Shown piece after piece: positions 7,829 through 16,294 of a stretch of DNA of 49,812 nt. The notes under the pieces were generated by a model. It saw nothing but the letters and a program-made list of their open reading frames with translations, did no database searches and was not told the DNA's origin. The translations under genes and the position numbers were made by a program. Source of the stretch: CAZPKH01 sp964407165 (GTDB lineage: Bacteria; Bacteroidota; Bacteroidia; Bacteroidales; Muribaculaceae); contig CAYOUJ010000013.1 of the NCBI GenBank assembly GCA_964407165.1, positions 1-49,812 on the forward strand. The letters are read 5' to 3'. How positions within the stretch are numbered: position 1 is the first letter of the stretch; each line of letters opens with the position of its first letter.

Positions 7829-8331
7829 TTGCGGACATTGATAATCTCTGTGGAGCCGAGGCCCTCGACGAGGGTGGCGCCGGTGAAAGTGATATAGTCA
7901 GAGGAGGCAAGATGCAACTGCAGCCCACGCTGGCCCGCGCTGACAAACATCTTGTCGAGAGACGCAGCCGACGCGTCGACAAGCACCGGCAACGGCCTCT
8001 TCATGGCTATGGCCGTGCAGCCGCCGCGAATGTATCCGGTCAAGGGGAGCAACTCCTTCATCGCTATCGGCTCGACCTTCTTGTCGCCGATGGCCCTGGC
8101 AGCAACTTTCAGGTCAATCTCTGTCAGCGCGGGCACCACGCACACGAAATGGCCCACGCGCTCGCCGCGGAGCACGATGGTCTTGAACACCTGCTCGGGA
8201 ACTTGGCCCATGGTCTCGGCCACATGGCCGGCGCTGAGGTCGTTCTCGTCTACAGCGTAACTGACCAGCTCGTATGGTATCTTCGCCTGGTCGAGCAACC
8301 GCGCCGCATTTGTCTTCTGAATTTTCTTCAT
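7825..8331 (-). CDS. ybaK: YbaK/EbsC-type aminoacyl-tRNA deacylase
   Basis: Small trans-editing enzyme, probably hydrolysing Cys-tRNA(Pro). The protein is 168 residues from ATG 8331 (MKKIQKTNAARLLDQ); a 15-codon upstream extension crosses the promoter box and is rejected. It shows the YbaK fold signatures VFKTIVLRG with the conserved Lys, VPALTEIDLKVAARAIG, GYIRGGCTAIAMKRPLPV and VSAGQRGLQLHL. Exact tRNA specificity cannot be read from sequence. First gene of a two-gene operon with aroC. Confidence 0.9.
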   Translation of the reverse strand: MKKIQKTNAARLLDQAKIPYELVSYAVDENDLSAGHVAETMGQVPEQVFKTIVLRGERVGHFVCVVPALTEIDLKVAARAIGDKKVEPIAMKELLPLTGYIRGGCTAIAMKRPLPVLVDASAASLDKMFVSAGQRGLQLHLASSDYITFTGATLVEGLGSTEIINVRK

Positions 8332-8335
8332 ACTG

Positions 8336-8343
8336 CAAATATA
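8336..8343 (-). promoter_or_regulatory. -7 box of the ybaK-aroC promoter
   Basis: TATATTTG on the minus strand fits TAnnTTTG and ends four bases from the ybaK ATG, implying an almost leaderless mRNA. No clear -33 TTTG at the usual spacing. Confidence 0.45.
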
Positions 8344-8399
8344 GTAATTTTTGCCCCAATTTTCACACTGTATCAAAAAATATTGCTAACTTAGCCCCC

Positions 8400-9005
8400 A
8401 TGAAACGCATTATCACATACGCGCTGCTTGCCGTCTGCGCTACCGCAACATCTCTTGCCGACGGCCCCGACCGCGACTTCGAGGGTCTGCGCGGACCCGT
8501 GAAGTCCGTCAAGACCACACAATATTTTGCATTTACCGAAAACGGCTCCTCCGTCACCCCACACGGCGAGAGCACATCATACACTACCGCCTTCGACCGC
8601 GAAGGATACTACACCGGCGTCGAGAGCGACGGCGTCACCCGCGACGACGCCGACCGCATAGTGCGCCGCGGCGAGGTTGACACATGGGCCGTTTTCTACG
8701 CCTGGAAAGGCGGCCGCGTGGAGCGCGCCTACAACCCCTATTCCGACTTCGACGGCGCCTTCAGCACCGCCTACACCTACGATGCCGACGGCCGCTTGGC
8801 CAGCGAACGTACTACCGGCTCGATGGAGGATAACACCATCACTTACCGCTACCTCGAGTTTGACGACCACGGCAACTGGACGCGCCGCATCGTAACCAAA
8901 AGCTATGACGACTGCACAGACGGCGAAGAGGCCGACGAAGACTCTCCCGAGGAGGACACCTGCGTGGAGACCATCTATGTGACGCGCACCATAACTTATT
9001 ACTAA
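8400..9005 (+). CDS. Secreted hypothetical protein with YD/RHS-like segment
   Basis: A 201-residue protein starting MKRIITYALLAVCATATSLADG, a clear Sec signal peptide with likely cleavage near residue 20. The mature part opens with RDFEGLRGPVKSVKTTQY and contains AYTYDADGRLASERTTG and YLEFDDHGNWTRR, which resemble the tyrosine-aspartate repeats of RHS-type surface proteins but in only two or three degenerate copies. The C-terminus has an acidic stretch (EEADEDSPEED) before ETIYVTRTITYY. Similar short proteins occur in Bacteroidetes without known function. It is divergent from ybaK and stands alone before the tRNA. Confidence 0.75.
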   Translation: MKRIITYALLAVCATATSLADGPDRDFEGLRGPVKSVKTTQYFAFTENGSSVTPHGESTSYTTAFDREGYYTGVESDGVTRDDADRIVRRGEVDTWAVFYAWKGGRVERAYNPYSDFDGAFSTAYTYDADGRLASERTTGSMEDNTITYRYLEFDDHGNWTRRIVTKSYDDCTDGEEADEDSPEEDTCVETIYVTRTITYY

Positions 9006-9048
9006 AAAATCCTAAAAACCTGCACATTACAGCAACAGGCAAACAAAA

Positions 9049-9080
9049 GTTGCACGATTGGAAGAAAATTGCTACCTTTG
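9049..9080 (+). promoter_or_regulatory. Promoter of tRNA-Arg
   Basis: GTTG (9049-9052), 20 bases, then TACCTTTG (9073-9080). Transcription would start about 15 bases before the mature tRNA. Confidence 0.75.
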
Positions 9081-9101
9081 CGCACGCAAAGAAGCTATAC
9101 T

Positions 9102-9176
9102 GTGCCCATAGTTCAATGGATAGAATTTCGGATTCCGGTTCCGACGATTAGGGTTCGACTCCCTATGGGCATACCA
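9102..9176 (+). tRNA. tRNA-Arg (anticodon CCG)
   Basis: All four arms can be drawn. Acceptor GTGCCCA/TGGGCAT (one G-T pair at the end), U8-A9, D-arm GTTC/GAAT with AATGGATA loop, anticodon stem TCGGA/TCCGA with loop TTCCGGT giving anticodon CCG, a 4-base variable region, T-arm TAGGG/CCCTA with loop TTCGACT, discriminator A and an encoded CCA. It reads CGG codons. It has its own promoter upstream and a perfect hairpin terminator after it. Confidence 0.95.
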
Positions 9177-9178
9177 TT

Positions 9179-9212
9179 CCGCTGATAATCATTGATTATC
9201 AGCGGTTTATTA
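9179..9212 (+). terminator. Intrinsic terminator of tRNA-Arg
   Basis: Perfect 11-bp inverted repeat (9179-9189 with 9195-9205) with a 5-base loop, followed by TTTATTATT. It ends the tRNA transcript and sits between the convergent tRNA and hemW genes. Confidence 0.85.
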
Positions 9213-10352
9213 TTGCATGAGGGCACGCAGGAAGGTGTCGGAGGTGAGCCACAGTCGCTTAGGGATGGCTATGCGCGTGGGGGTGAGGGCGAGGCTGTCG
9301 AGGGTGCGCGCCGTGCGTACGAGGGCCTCAGTAAGGCGCGAGCCATGGAGGCGGCGGCACTCGTCGAGGTCAAGGCCCTCGGCGGTGCGCAGGCGAGTGA
9401 TAATGAAGTCGTTGAAACGGTCTATGGCCGTTTCGACGTCCTCGGTGAGAGTTGCACGCCAACCGTCTGCCAAATAGCGTTTTAAATCAGATGCGTGATA
9501 GCAGCGGACCCCGTCAGGCATTAGTGAATGGGCGCCGATGCCCACCCCTAAGTAAGGGGTGCCGTCCCAATAATGTGAGTTGTGGCGCGCGCGGAGCCCT
9601 GGGAGCGCGAAGTTGGATATTTCATAGTGTTCATAGCCTTCTTCACCGGCGCGTGCAGACAGTACATCATACATTTGCGAGGCAAGTTCGGGGGAGGCTT
9701 CACTGACGCGACCTTGCTCAAGGCGCCGCGTGAGCACAGTTCCCGGCTCGTAACTGAGCAGGTATGCCGACAGGTGCTCGGGCCGCAACACGAGCAGCCC
9801 TTCAAGGCTTTGCTGCCACGAGATCAAATCCTGGCCGGGGAGGCCATATATAAGGTCGAGGCTGATGTTCCGTATCTCTGCCACTTCACGCAATCGCCGG
9901 TAGGCCTCGACAGCCTCGGGGGCAGTGTGACGCCGCCCGATGGCTTTTAACAGGGCAGAGTCGAGACTTTGCACTCCCATCGACACCCTGTTTATCGGGG
10001 TGTTTTTTAGCCATTTGCAAAACTCTACGGTGACATCCTCCGGGTTTGTCTCGATAGTCAGCTCCTCGCATCGCTCCAAGGGGATGCCGTGCAAAAGAGC
10101 GTCAAGCAACCGCTGAGACAATATCGAAGGTGTTCCGCCGCCAAGATACACGGTCATAGGGGGGTCGGTCAGCCTCTCCCCTATTTCCTCGACCACACGG
10201 CGCACGTACCGCTCGGGCACATCATCGGCCACCGACTTGTCCGGCCGTGAGCAGAAGTCACAGTAATAACACTTTGCGTGACAGAAGGGAATATGTACGT
10301 AAAGGGAGGTAATAAGTGAGTCGTGAGTAGTGAGTAGTGAGATTTCGCACAA
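9210..10352 (-). CDS. hemW: HemW-like radical SAM protein
   Basis: Radical SAM protein of the HemN/HemW family; HemW is known as a heme chaperone rather than a coproporphyrinogen oxidase. The Fe-S motif is CHAKCYYC inside LYVHIPFCHAKCYYCDF; next come YLGGGTPSIL, ETNPEDVT, RVSMGVQSLD, DLIYGLPGQ and YEISNFALPG. The C-terminal winged-helix part is present, total up to 380 residues. The start is uncertain: the longest frame begins with TTG at 10352 and its first 14 or so residues are encoded by a heptad repeat; there is no ATG between it and the conserved ITSLYVHIPFC. A shorter non-ATG start is possible. Confidence 0.9.
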   Translation of the reverse strand: MCEISLLTTHDSLITSLYVHIPFCHAKCYYCDFCSRPDKSVADDVPERYVRRVVEEIGERLTDPPMTVYLGGGTPSILSQRLLDALLHGIPLERCEELTIETNPEDVTVEFCKWLKNTPINRVSMGVQSLDSALLKAIGRRHTAPEAVEAYRRLREVAEIRNISLDLIYGLPGQDLISWQQSLEGLLVLRPEHLSAYLLSYEPGTVLTRRLEQGRVSEASPELASQMYDVLSARAGEEGYEHYEISNFALPGLRARHNSHYWDGTPYLGVGIGAHSLMPDGVRCYHASDLKRYLADGWRATLTEDVETAIDRFNDFIITRLRTAEGLDLDECRRLHGSRLTEALVRTARTLDSLALTPTRIAIPKRLWLTSDTFLRALMQ

Positions 10353-10381
10353 TTACTCACTACTCACAATTCGTTAATTAC
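10316..10381 (-). repeat. Heptad inverted-repeat element upstream of hemW (GTGAGTA type)
   Basis: Read with hemW, the left arm GTGAGTAGTGAGTA (10367-10354), a core containing TTGTGCGAAAT and a right arm of CTACTCA-type units (to 10316) form an interrupted inverted repeat. The right arm runs into the hemW reading frame. The core is a short form of the one in the fbp and meaB elements. Confidence 0.8.
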
Positions 10382-13339
10382 TTATTGGCGGTGGCAGATG
10401 GCTTTGAAGGCACAATATTTGCACGCGTGATCGTCGGCTGAAGCGGCAAAGGGTATCTCGGGGTTGAAGATTTCATCGAACAGGCCCTTAAGCCGTCCAA
10501 GGAACTCCGCATTTACCACGTTATAGTCATCGAAAGGCTGCGAGTTAAGAGTAATGGGCTGCAACCCTTTTTGGTTGATTTCCTGCAGCTTGTATATCCA
10601 CGGAGCAATAGGCTCACCTTCGCAGCCCTCCTCACGGGCATAGACATTGCAATAGAGCATCATCTGCAGAATGGCCTTCGGGCGATTCGAGGAAGGGGTA
10701 AAAAGTTGCTCGACGGAGGTGAACGATGTCTTGTCGCTGCCCGTCTTGTAGTCTATGATGCGCAGGCATCCGTCGTGACGGTCAATACGGTCGATAATAT
10801 GGCTGTAATTTACAGTCATGTCGCTGCTTAGGCGCAAGCGCTTGGGATTGTTACGGCGCTCGCCGTCGACGAATACAAACGGAGCCTGCTCCCGCTCCAC
10901 CTCGAGCATGCGCCCGATGAACTTGCTGATAATGTGCCCTATGGCATAGGCGTTGCCCGCAAGCGGTCGATTGAGGTCCGGTTCCTCCAGCTTATTGTAT
11001 ATGCGATTGATGACCTGAGTAATGAGCGGGTCGATGACAGTATGGCGACGATTGAGCCAGTCATCGAAGGTCTCGCGGGTGACAAGTGCCTCCTCGTCAC
11101 GGTTTTCAGGATTACGTCTCAGGCTCTTGTACAGACGCTCGGCAATCTCGTGAACGATAGTGCCATAGTTTGACGAGTCGATGAACTCGGCATCGTCGGC
11201 CGGCGGCTCGAGGCGCTCGACTGTGCCGAGGTAGAATTTAAGCGGGCACTCGATATAGCGGTTGATGGAGCTTGGCGAGAAGTTTTGGCCTGAGCCTTCT
11301 TTAAGGAACCCCTCCAGCTTGGCCATCACCGCAGGAGTCTTCTCCACAGACGGGAGCATCTCCTCGGGTGCGGCCATGCCAAGCGACACGGCGGTATGAG
11401 AGACATTCACTCCGGGGATATTGCTGTATAGCAGTTGGTTGAGCAACCGTGAGCGCTCGGTGGTACGCGTCGATGCGGGGCGGCTGTCGTAAGTAAGCAC
11501 CACGCGACGCGCGCTGCGCACGAGACGAAAGAACATGAGCGCCTGCTCGGCGTCGCGACGCGAGGCGGTAGGCATAAGGTAGTGATAGCGAAACTTTTCG
11601 GCAATGAACGTGCCGCCAAACGAGCGGCGCGGCAGCGTGCGCTCGTTCATGGCAGTTACTATCACATTGTCGAAGTCGAGCGCGCGCGTTTCCATCAATC
11701 CCATTACCTGCAGACCCTTTAGCGGCTCGCCGCTGAGGTGCAGCTCGCGTGAGGCGAAGGCACTCTCAATCATCTGCAGCATTGTCGACTCCTCCATGGT
11801 GATGTGATACTTGGCCACGGCGCGGTGAAGGTCCTTGAGCGCCTTTGAATACTCATCGAGCACCTTCATGGCGCCCGTGCCGTATTGCCCGGCTTTGCTA
11901 AGGTCGGCCTTGAGGAAGTCGAGCACGCCTTTCAGGTAGTCGTGCACCTCCGTGAAGCTGTGGATGTCAGCAATAGACTTGAAAACAGGCTCCAGCGTCG
12001 GCGCACAAGCCGTTATCTCCTCCTGCGACAGGAAGAATAGGCGCCGGCGCTTGACCTCCTCGTTAAGGGCGTTAACCTCCTCCGGCTCAACACTATGGAG
12101 CAGCGGATGGCCGACGAGGGCGAGCACGTCGTCGCGGAAGTAGCGCATCTGTCCGTCGGCTGTGCGCGCACGCAGATGCATGCTGATGATGTGGCGCAGC
12201 AGCGACGCCATTGGCGTCAGTCGCAGCGGGAGACCCATTGTGACGTTGAGCGTGGTGTATACTTCCGGCACGGCGTTGATTGTCGCCTCGAGCAACCCCT
12301 GGTCGGGGAGCACAATGGCGGTGTCAATGGCGTCGGCAGGAGACGCCATCGATTTTTCTTCGGCCCAGCGCTCCAGCGCCAGCGTGTCGTATGCCGTCTG
12401 GCCCACGCGCGACGGGATGCCAACGATGCTGATCTCCGTCTCATGCGGCTCATTGGCCGGTTCCAGGGTGTAGCGCGACTTGAACTCTGACGTCTGGTTA
12501 TAGTACTGGCGGAAAACGTTCTGCTCGTCCCAGTCGCCTTTGCTCCAAGTCCAGTAGAAGTCGGCGCGGTCACCGGCTTTAAGCCGCGACATGAGTTGCT
12601 GCTCAACACCTGTCAGCAGTCCGAAGCCCACAAATATGTAGCGTGCGGCTGTCAGGCGGTCGCTGCCGCGGCGCCCCATGCGCTCCACGGCCACGCGCTG
12701 CATGTATCCCGGCGTAGCCAGCCCTTGCTTTAGCAACTCCTCGTGAAACGCCGAGTAAAGTTTCGGCAACAGACCCCACAGATGGTTCTCCGGGGGTGAG
12801 GGCAGCTCCTCGCCGTCAGGACCGGTGTGAACCCAGAAGCGCTCCTCGCTATACTGAGGCTCAACGTCGCCCCAATAGCGGCGCAGCAGGTCCAAATGCT
12901 CCTCGGTCAGATATTGCGAGCGGATATCCTTGTAGTCGCTTATGTTTTTCAGCAGTTCCTGCGCATCAACCAGATAGCGGTCTATGTCATTGAAATCATT
13001 GAGGATAATCTCCCCCCAGAAGCGGAAACGGTCAAACTCCCGCGCATGTTCACCTTCCAGGCGCCTATATACATTATATAATGTAAACAGCTGCTGGTAT
13101 TGTGTGGCCGGCGTGAGGTCGGGCACCATCGCCTCGAGCAGGCGGTCAATGTTGGTCACTTCCGGCATCAGCACCGCCTTGAGGCCGCGGCGCCGCACAC
13201 CCTCCTCGAGAGCACGCTTCATGAAGTCGCGGCTGCGCTTGTTGGGCAGCACGAAAGCATAGTCCATCAAATTTTCCAACGGCTCGTGCGTGAGATACGC
13301 TTCGGCCACGCGGGTAAGGAATGTCTTCATAATGAGCAT
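10382..13339 (-). CDS. AddB-like PD-(D/E)XK nuclease with Fe-S cluster
   Basis: A 985-residue protein of the AddB/RecB-nuclease type, probably acting with an AddA helicase elsewhere in double-strand break processing. The nuclease domain is C-terminal: IIDRIDRHDGCLRIIDYKTGS carries the D...DYK active site near residue 865, and QMMLYCNVY follows. Four cysteines, one in SSINRYIECPLKFYLG and three in CKYCAFKAIC at the end, match the 4Fe-4S clasp of AddB and Cas4. The N-terminus lacks a Walker A motif (AFVLPNKRSRDFM in its place), so the helicase-like part is probably inactive. ATG 13330 is an alternative start three codons in. It directly follows holB. Confidence 0.82.
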   Translation of the reverse strand: MLIMKTFLTRVAEAYLTHEPLENLMDYAFVLPNKRSRDFMKRALEEGVRRRGLKAVLMPEVTNIDRLLEAMVPDLTPATQYQQLFTLYNVYRRLEGEHAREFDRFRFWGEIILNDFNDIDRYLVDAQELLKNISDYKDIRSQYLTEEHLDLLRRYWGDVEPQYSEERFWVHTGPDGEELPSPPENHLWGLLPKLYSAFHEELLKQGLATPGYMQRVAVERMGRRGSDRLTAARYIFVGFGLLTGVEQQLMSRLKAGDRADFYWTWSKGDWDEQNVFRQYYNQTSEFKSRYTLEPANEPHETEISIVGIPSRVGQTAYDTLALERWAEEKSMASPADAIDTAIVLPDQGLLEATINAVPEVYTTLNVTMGLPLRLTPMASLLRHIISMHLRARTADGQMRYFRDDVLALVGHPLLHSVEPEEVNALNEEVKRRRLFFLSQEEITACAPTLEPVFKSIADIHSFTEVHDYLKGVLDFLKADLSKAGQYGTGAMKVLDEYSKALKDLHRAVAKYHITMEESTMLQMIESAFASRELHLSGEPLKGLQVMGLMETRALDFDNVIVTAMNERTLPRRSFGGTFIAEKFRYHYLMPTASRRDAEQALMFFRLVRSARRVVLTYDSRPASTRTTERSRLLNQLLYSNIPGVNVSHTAVSLGMAAPEEMLPSVEKTPAVMAKLEGFLKEGSGQNFSPSSINRYIECPLKFYLGTVERLEPPADDAEFIDSSNYGTIVHEIAERLYKSLRRNPENRDEEALVTRETFDDWLNRRHTVIDPLITQVINRIYNKLEEPDLNRPLAGNAYAIGHIISKFIGRMLEVEREQAPFVFVDGERRNNPKRLRLSSDMTVNYSHIIDRIDRHDGCLRIIDYKTGSDKTSFTSVEQLFTPSSNRPKAILQMMLYCNVYAREEGCEGEPIAPWIYKLQEINQKGLQPITLNSQPFDDYNVVNAEFLGRLKGLFDEIFNPEIPFAASADDHACKYCAFKAICHRQ

Positions 13340-14473
13340 TTATTGGCGCCCTTTCTTTACCAGAAAACAGGTTTTTAGAGCCACGTCAAAGTTGATGAGC
13401 TTGCCGTTGCCATTGGCGGCGATGTCGGTGATGGCAGCGTCGAACACCCGGGCGAAGTCCTCCACGTTGGCCTCGTTGATAAAAGGCGCGAAGTTTTTGC
13501 TGAAAGCGGCCTCAGTGGCTGAGAGTGTGTTGAGCTCGGGATGTTGGAAATTATACACAAAATTTTCGCGCACCAAGTGCTGGGCATACCGGTAGAAGCG
13601 CACCGCCTCCTCGCGGCCGAGGTCGTTGATGGAGGCCGCCCACAGCTTGAGATCGTGCACCTTGCGCATATAAGCCAGGCGCATGAGCTGGGTGAAGAGG
13701 TCGAAGCGCTTCTTTGTCGGCGAGTTGCGCAGCGTCGAGCGTATGGCGGCGTTGACGTCGCCGTCGACGGTATGGCTTATGGCGGCGGCCTCCACGGGGT
13801 CGACACCGCGGGCGGTCAGCACCTGCGCTACCACTGTGTCACCCAGCCGCGGCACCTCGACGCGCTGCAGGCGCGAGTAGACGGTGGGGAGTATGTCGCG
13901 GGGATTGTCGGCCGTCATGATGAGCAGAGTATCCTTAGCCGGCTCCTCGATGAGCTTGAGCAGCTTGTTGGCCGTCTCGGTGTTCATGCGCTCCACCAGC
14001 CATAGTATGGCTATGCGGAAGCGCGCGCCGCGGTTGCTCATCACCAGCTTGTGCTGAAGGTTTACGGCTTCAGAGACGTAGTAGATTGGTTGCGCGTTTT
14101 TCTTGTCGAAGCCAGCGGCCCATTCCTCCAAAGGCGCCGTCGGCCACTTGTCGAGAAACGAGCGCCACTCTGCGGCATAGTCGTCGCTGACGGCATTCTG
14201 GCTGCCGTCCGGCTTGACGAAGGGGTATGAATAGATGGTGTCGAGGTGGTTGAATCCTTGATGCTGGAGGCACGACGGACACCGCCCGCAGGCGTCGCCG
14301 TCGGTGGTGCGGTTGGTGCAGTGTATGTATTGTGCCATGGCACGCGCCAGGCTCAGCTTGTATGAGCCGGTAGGCCCCTCCAGCAGCAGCGCGTGAGGAA
14401 TGCGGCCGGTGTCTACCATCCGGCGCAGGCGGCATTTGATCTCGTCGTGTGCAGGTATATCCTTGAAAAGCAT
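13340..14473 (-). CDS. holB: DNA polymerase III delta' subunit HolB
   Basis: Clamp-loader subunit that helps open and load the beta clamp. The 377-residue protein has the AAA+ fold of the DnaX/HolB family: ALLLEGPTGSYKLSLARAMA at the Walker A position, zinc-module cysteines in DACGRCPSCL with an earlier Cys in HCTN, the sensor/Walker B region RIAILWLVERMNTETANKLLKLIEEP and SRLQRVEVPRL. The Walker A is degenerate (no GK[ST]), which is expected for delta' and argues against DnaX. A consensus promoter lies 20-50 bases upstream and the stop abuts the AddB-like gene. Confidence 0.88.
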   Translation of the reverse strand: MLFKDIPAHDEIKCRLRRMVDTGRIPHALLLEGPTGSYKLSLARAMAQYIHCTNRTTDGDACGRCPSCLQHQGFNHLDTIYSYPFVKPDGSQNAVSDDYAAEWRSFLDKWPTAPLEEWAAGFDKKNAQPIYYVSEAVNLQHKLVMSNRGARFRIAILWLVERMNTETANKLLKLIEEPAKDTLLIMTADNPRDILPTVYSRLQRVEVPRLGDTVVAQVLTARGVDPVEAAAISHTVDGDVNAAIRSTLRNSPTKKRFDLFTQLMRLAYMRKVHDLKLWAASINDLGREEAVRFYRYAQHLVRENFVYNFQHPELNTLSATEAAFSKNFAPFINEANVEDFARVFDAAITDIAANGNGKLINFDVALKTCFLVKKGRQ

Positions 14474-14492
14474 GTCTGTGAAATATCTCTTG

Positions 14493-14523
14493 CAAAGTTA
14501 CGGGTTATCGCGGGCATTTCAAA
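14493..14523 (-). promoter_or_regulatory. Promoter of holB
   Basis: TTTG (14523-14520), 19 bases, TAACTTTG (14500-14493) on the minus strand, an exact consensus match; start of transcription is expected near 14487, about 14 bases before the holB ATG. Confidence 0.8.
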
Positions 14524-14532
14524 ATTTTTTCG

Positions 14533-14540
14533 TAAATTTG
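14533..14540 (+). promoter_or_regulatory. -7 box of the nrnA promoter
   Basis: TAAATTTG fits TAnnTTTG, 13 bases before the preferred nrnA ATG. The matching -33 region would fall inside the divergent holB promoter; no clear TTTG is seen there. Confidence 0.5.
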
Positions 14541-14553
14541 CGGCTTGAAACGT

Positions 14554-15597
14554 ATGCAGACATTCCTGACATTAGATAAAGACACTGCGGCAATAGCCAG
14601 CCTCAAAGAGCTGGTGGACGCCGCCTCGCGGGTGGTCATCACCTGTCACCTTTCGCCCGACGGCGACGCCATAGGCTCGACACTGGCGTTGAGCCATACG
14701 CTCGAGGCCATGGGCAAACGGCCCGCAGTTATAACCCCCGATGTGCCCACAGAGACCTTGATGTTTCTCCCCGGGGCGCGCCAGATCATACCCGCGTCGC
14801 GCTTCACGGAGCGAGCGATGGTCCACATCCAGGCAGCCGACCTTATAGTGTGCCTCGACTTCAACGCCCTGCACCGCATCGACCGTCTCGCCCCGCTCAT
14901 CACGGCGGCGACAGCACCCAAAGTGCTCATCGACCACCACTTGGGCCCCGAGAAGTTTGCAGACGTCATCATCTCGCACCCCGAGGCCTCGTCGACGTGC
15001 TACCTGCTCTACGAAATTATCAAGCGTGCCGGTGGGCAGCGCTACATGGGCCGCAAGGCGGCCGAGTGCATCTACACCGGCATGATGACCGACACGGGCA
15101 ACTTCTCATACAACTCCAACGACCCGCAGCTATACCGCTGCATAGCCGAGCTGTTGGGCTACGGCATCGACAAAGACCGGCTATACAAACTGGCGTTCGA
15201 CACCACCACCGCCGACCGTCTGCGCCTCAACGGCTTCGCCGTGGCCGAGCGCATGACCCTCTACCCCGAGCATCGGTGCGCCGTGATAGCGTTAAGCCGC
15301 TCCGACCTGCAGCGATTTAACTACCAGAAGGGAGACACCGAAGGGCTTGTCAACCAGCCCTTAGGCATCCCCGAGGTGACGTGGGTGTGCTTCCTGCGGC
15401 AAGACGACGAAAAGTTTGTCAAGCTCTCGTTTCGCAGCAAGGGACGCTTCCCGGTCAACAAAATATGCCAGGAGCAGTTTGGCGGCGGCGGCCACCTCAA
15501 CGCCGCAGGCGGCGAGCTCGACTGCACCCTTGACGAAGCTGTAAGCCGACTGGAGGCCGTGATGCCCCTATATGACAATTATTTAAAGAACCAATAA
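14554..15597 (+). CDS. nrnA: NrnA-type DHH/DHHA1 phosphoesterase
   Basis: Bifunctional oligoribonuclease (nanoRNase) and pAp phosphatase. The 347-residue protein shows the DHH motifs in order: CHLSPDGDAIGS (motif I), IVCLDFNALHRI (II), VLIDHHLGPEKF (III, the DHH triplet), GMMTDTGNFSY (IV), then the DHHA1 substrate-binding loop FGGGGHLNAAGG. ATG 14554 is preferred to an in-frame TTG at 14545, which lies only four bases after the promoter box. Heads a plus-strand series with a DUF4827 lipoprotein and glmM. Confidence 0.92.
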   Translation: MQTFLTLDKDTAAIASLKELVDAASRVVITCHLSPDGDAIGSTLALSHTLEAMGKRPAVITPDVPTETLMFLPGARQIIPASRFTERAMVHIQAADLIVCLDFNALHRIDRLAPLITAATAPKVLIDHHLGPEKFADVIISHPEASSTCYLLYEIIKRAGGQRYMGRKAAECIYTGMMTDTGNFSYNSNDPQLYRCIAELLGYGIDKDRLYKLAFDTTTADRLRLNGFAVAERMTLYPEHRCAVIALSRSDLQRFNYQKGDTEGLVNQPLGIPEVTWVCFLRQDDEKFVKLSFRSKGRFPVNKICQEQFGGGGHLNAAGGELDCTLDEAVSRLEAVMPLYDNYLKNQ

Positions 15598-15630
15598 CCA
15601 AATATCCATACCTCTTCTTCAAAAACCCTT

Positions 15631-16197
15631 ATGAAAAAATCACTCTTTCTTGCGATAGCAACCATCATGCTCGCCCTCACCGCATGCAGCGACAGCGAGA
15701 GCTACGCCGACCTGCTACAGGACGAGAACTTCGCCGTAAACGCCTACCTGGCAAACCACCGCGTCATAGACCACATCCCCGCCGACACCGTCTTTGAGAC
15801 CGGCATCGACGCCCCTTACTATCAGATGGACGAGGACGGCAACGTGTATATGCAGGTAATCGAGACGGGCGACCTGGACGACCGACCTGAGGACGACCAG
15901 CTTGTCTACTTCCGCTTCCTCGCTGCGTGCCTGACAGACTATACCAGCGACGAAGACCTGCTTTGGAGCGGCAACTCGTTCAATCTCGACCAGGTGACAG
16001 CTACCAGTTTCCGCTACGGCAACTACTCCCTGGAGTCCTCCTATCAATGGGGCTCGGGCCTGCAGGTGCCGATGCAATATCTGGGCTTCAACTGCGAGGT
16101 CTACATCGTCATCAAGTCGCAGTACGGCCCCACGAGCCTACAGTCGTACGTCTACCCCTACGTATATCACGTGCGGTATTACAAATCAATGATCTAA
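15631..16197 (+). CDS. DUF4827-type lipoprotein
   Basis: A 188-residue protein with a lipoprotein signal peptide, MKKSLFLAIATIMLALTACS, lipobox LTAC with the acylated Cys at residue 19 followed by Ser-Asp, so it may be surface-exposed or held in the outer membrane. The mature part (LLQDENFAVNAYLANHRVID and LGFNCEVYIVIKSQYGP) resembles the Bacteroidetes DUF4827 family, which has a peptidyl-prolyl-isomerase-like (FKBP) fold; the family is often next to glmM, as here. Function is unknown. It lies 33 bases after nrnA, likely co-transcribed. Confidence 0.7.
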   Translation: MKKSLFLAIATIMLALTACSDSESYADLLQDENFAVNAYLANHRVIDHIPADTVFETGIDAPYYQMDEDGNVYMQVIETGDLDDRPEDDQLVYFRFLAACLTDYTSDEDLLWSGNSFNLDQVTATSFRYGNYSLESSYQWGSGLQVPMQYLGFNCEVYIVIKSQYGPTSLQSYVYPYVYHVRYYKSMI

Positions 16198-16200
16198 GCA

Positions 16201-16294
16201 GTTTTTAGTTTTTAGTTTTTAGTGAAGTGCCTCGCTGATGGCAGACTTCACGCTAAAAAACTAATCACTTAAAACTTAAAACTTAAAACTTAAA
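16201..16294 (+). repeat. Heptad inverted-repeat element before glmM (TTTTTAG type)
   Basis: Left arm of three TTTTTAG units (16202-16223), core starting AGTGAAGTGCCTCGCTGAT and right arm of CTAAAAA then ACTTAAA units that ends exactly at the glmM GTG. The core is shared with the elements at 18709, 24223 and, inverted, 35861. Confidence 0.85.

Noticed and set aside
8400..9005. RHS-type polymorphic toxin
   Set aside because: Only two or three weak YD-like segments, 201 residues, no toxin domain and no immunity gene next to it.
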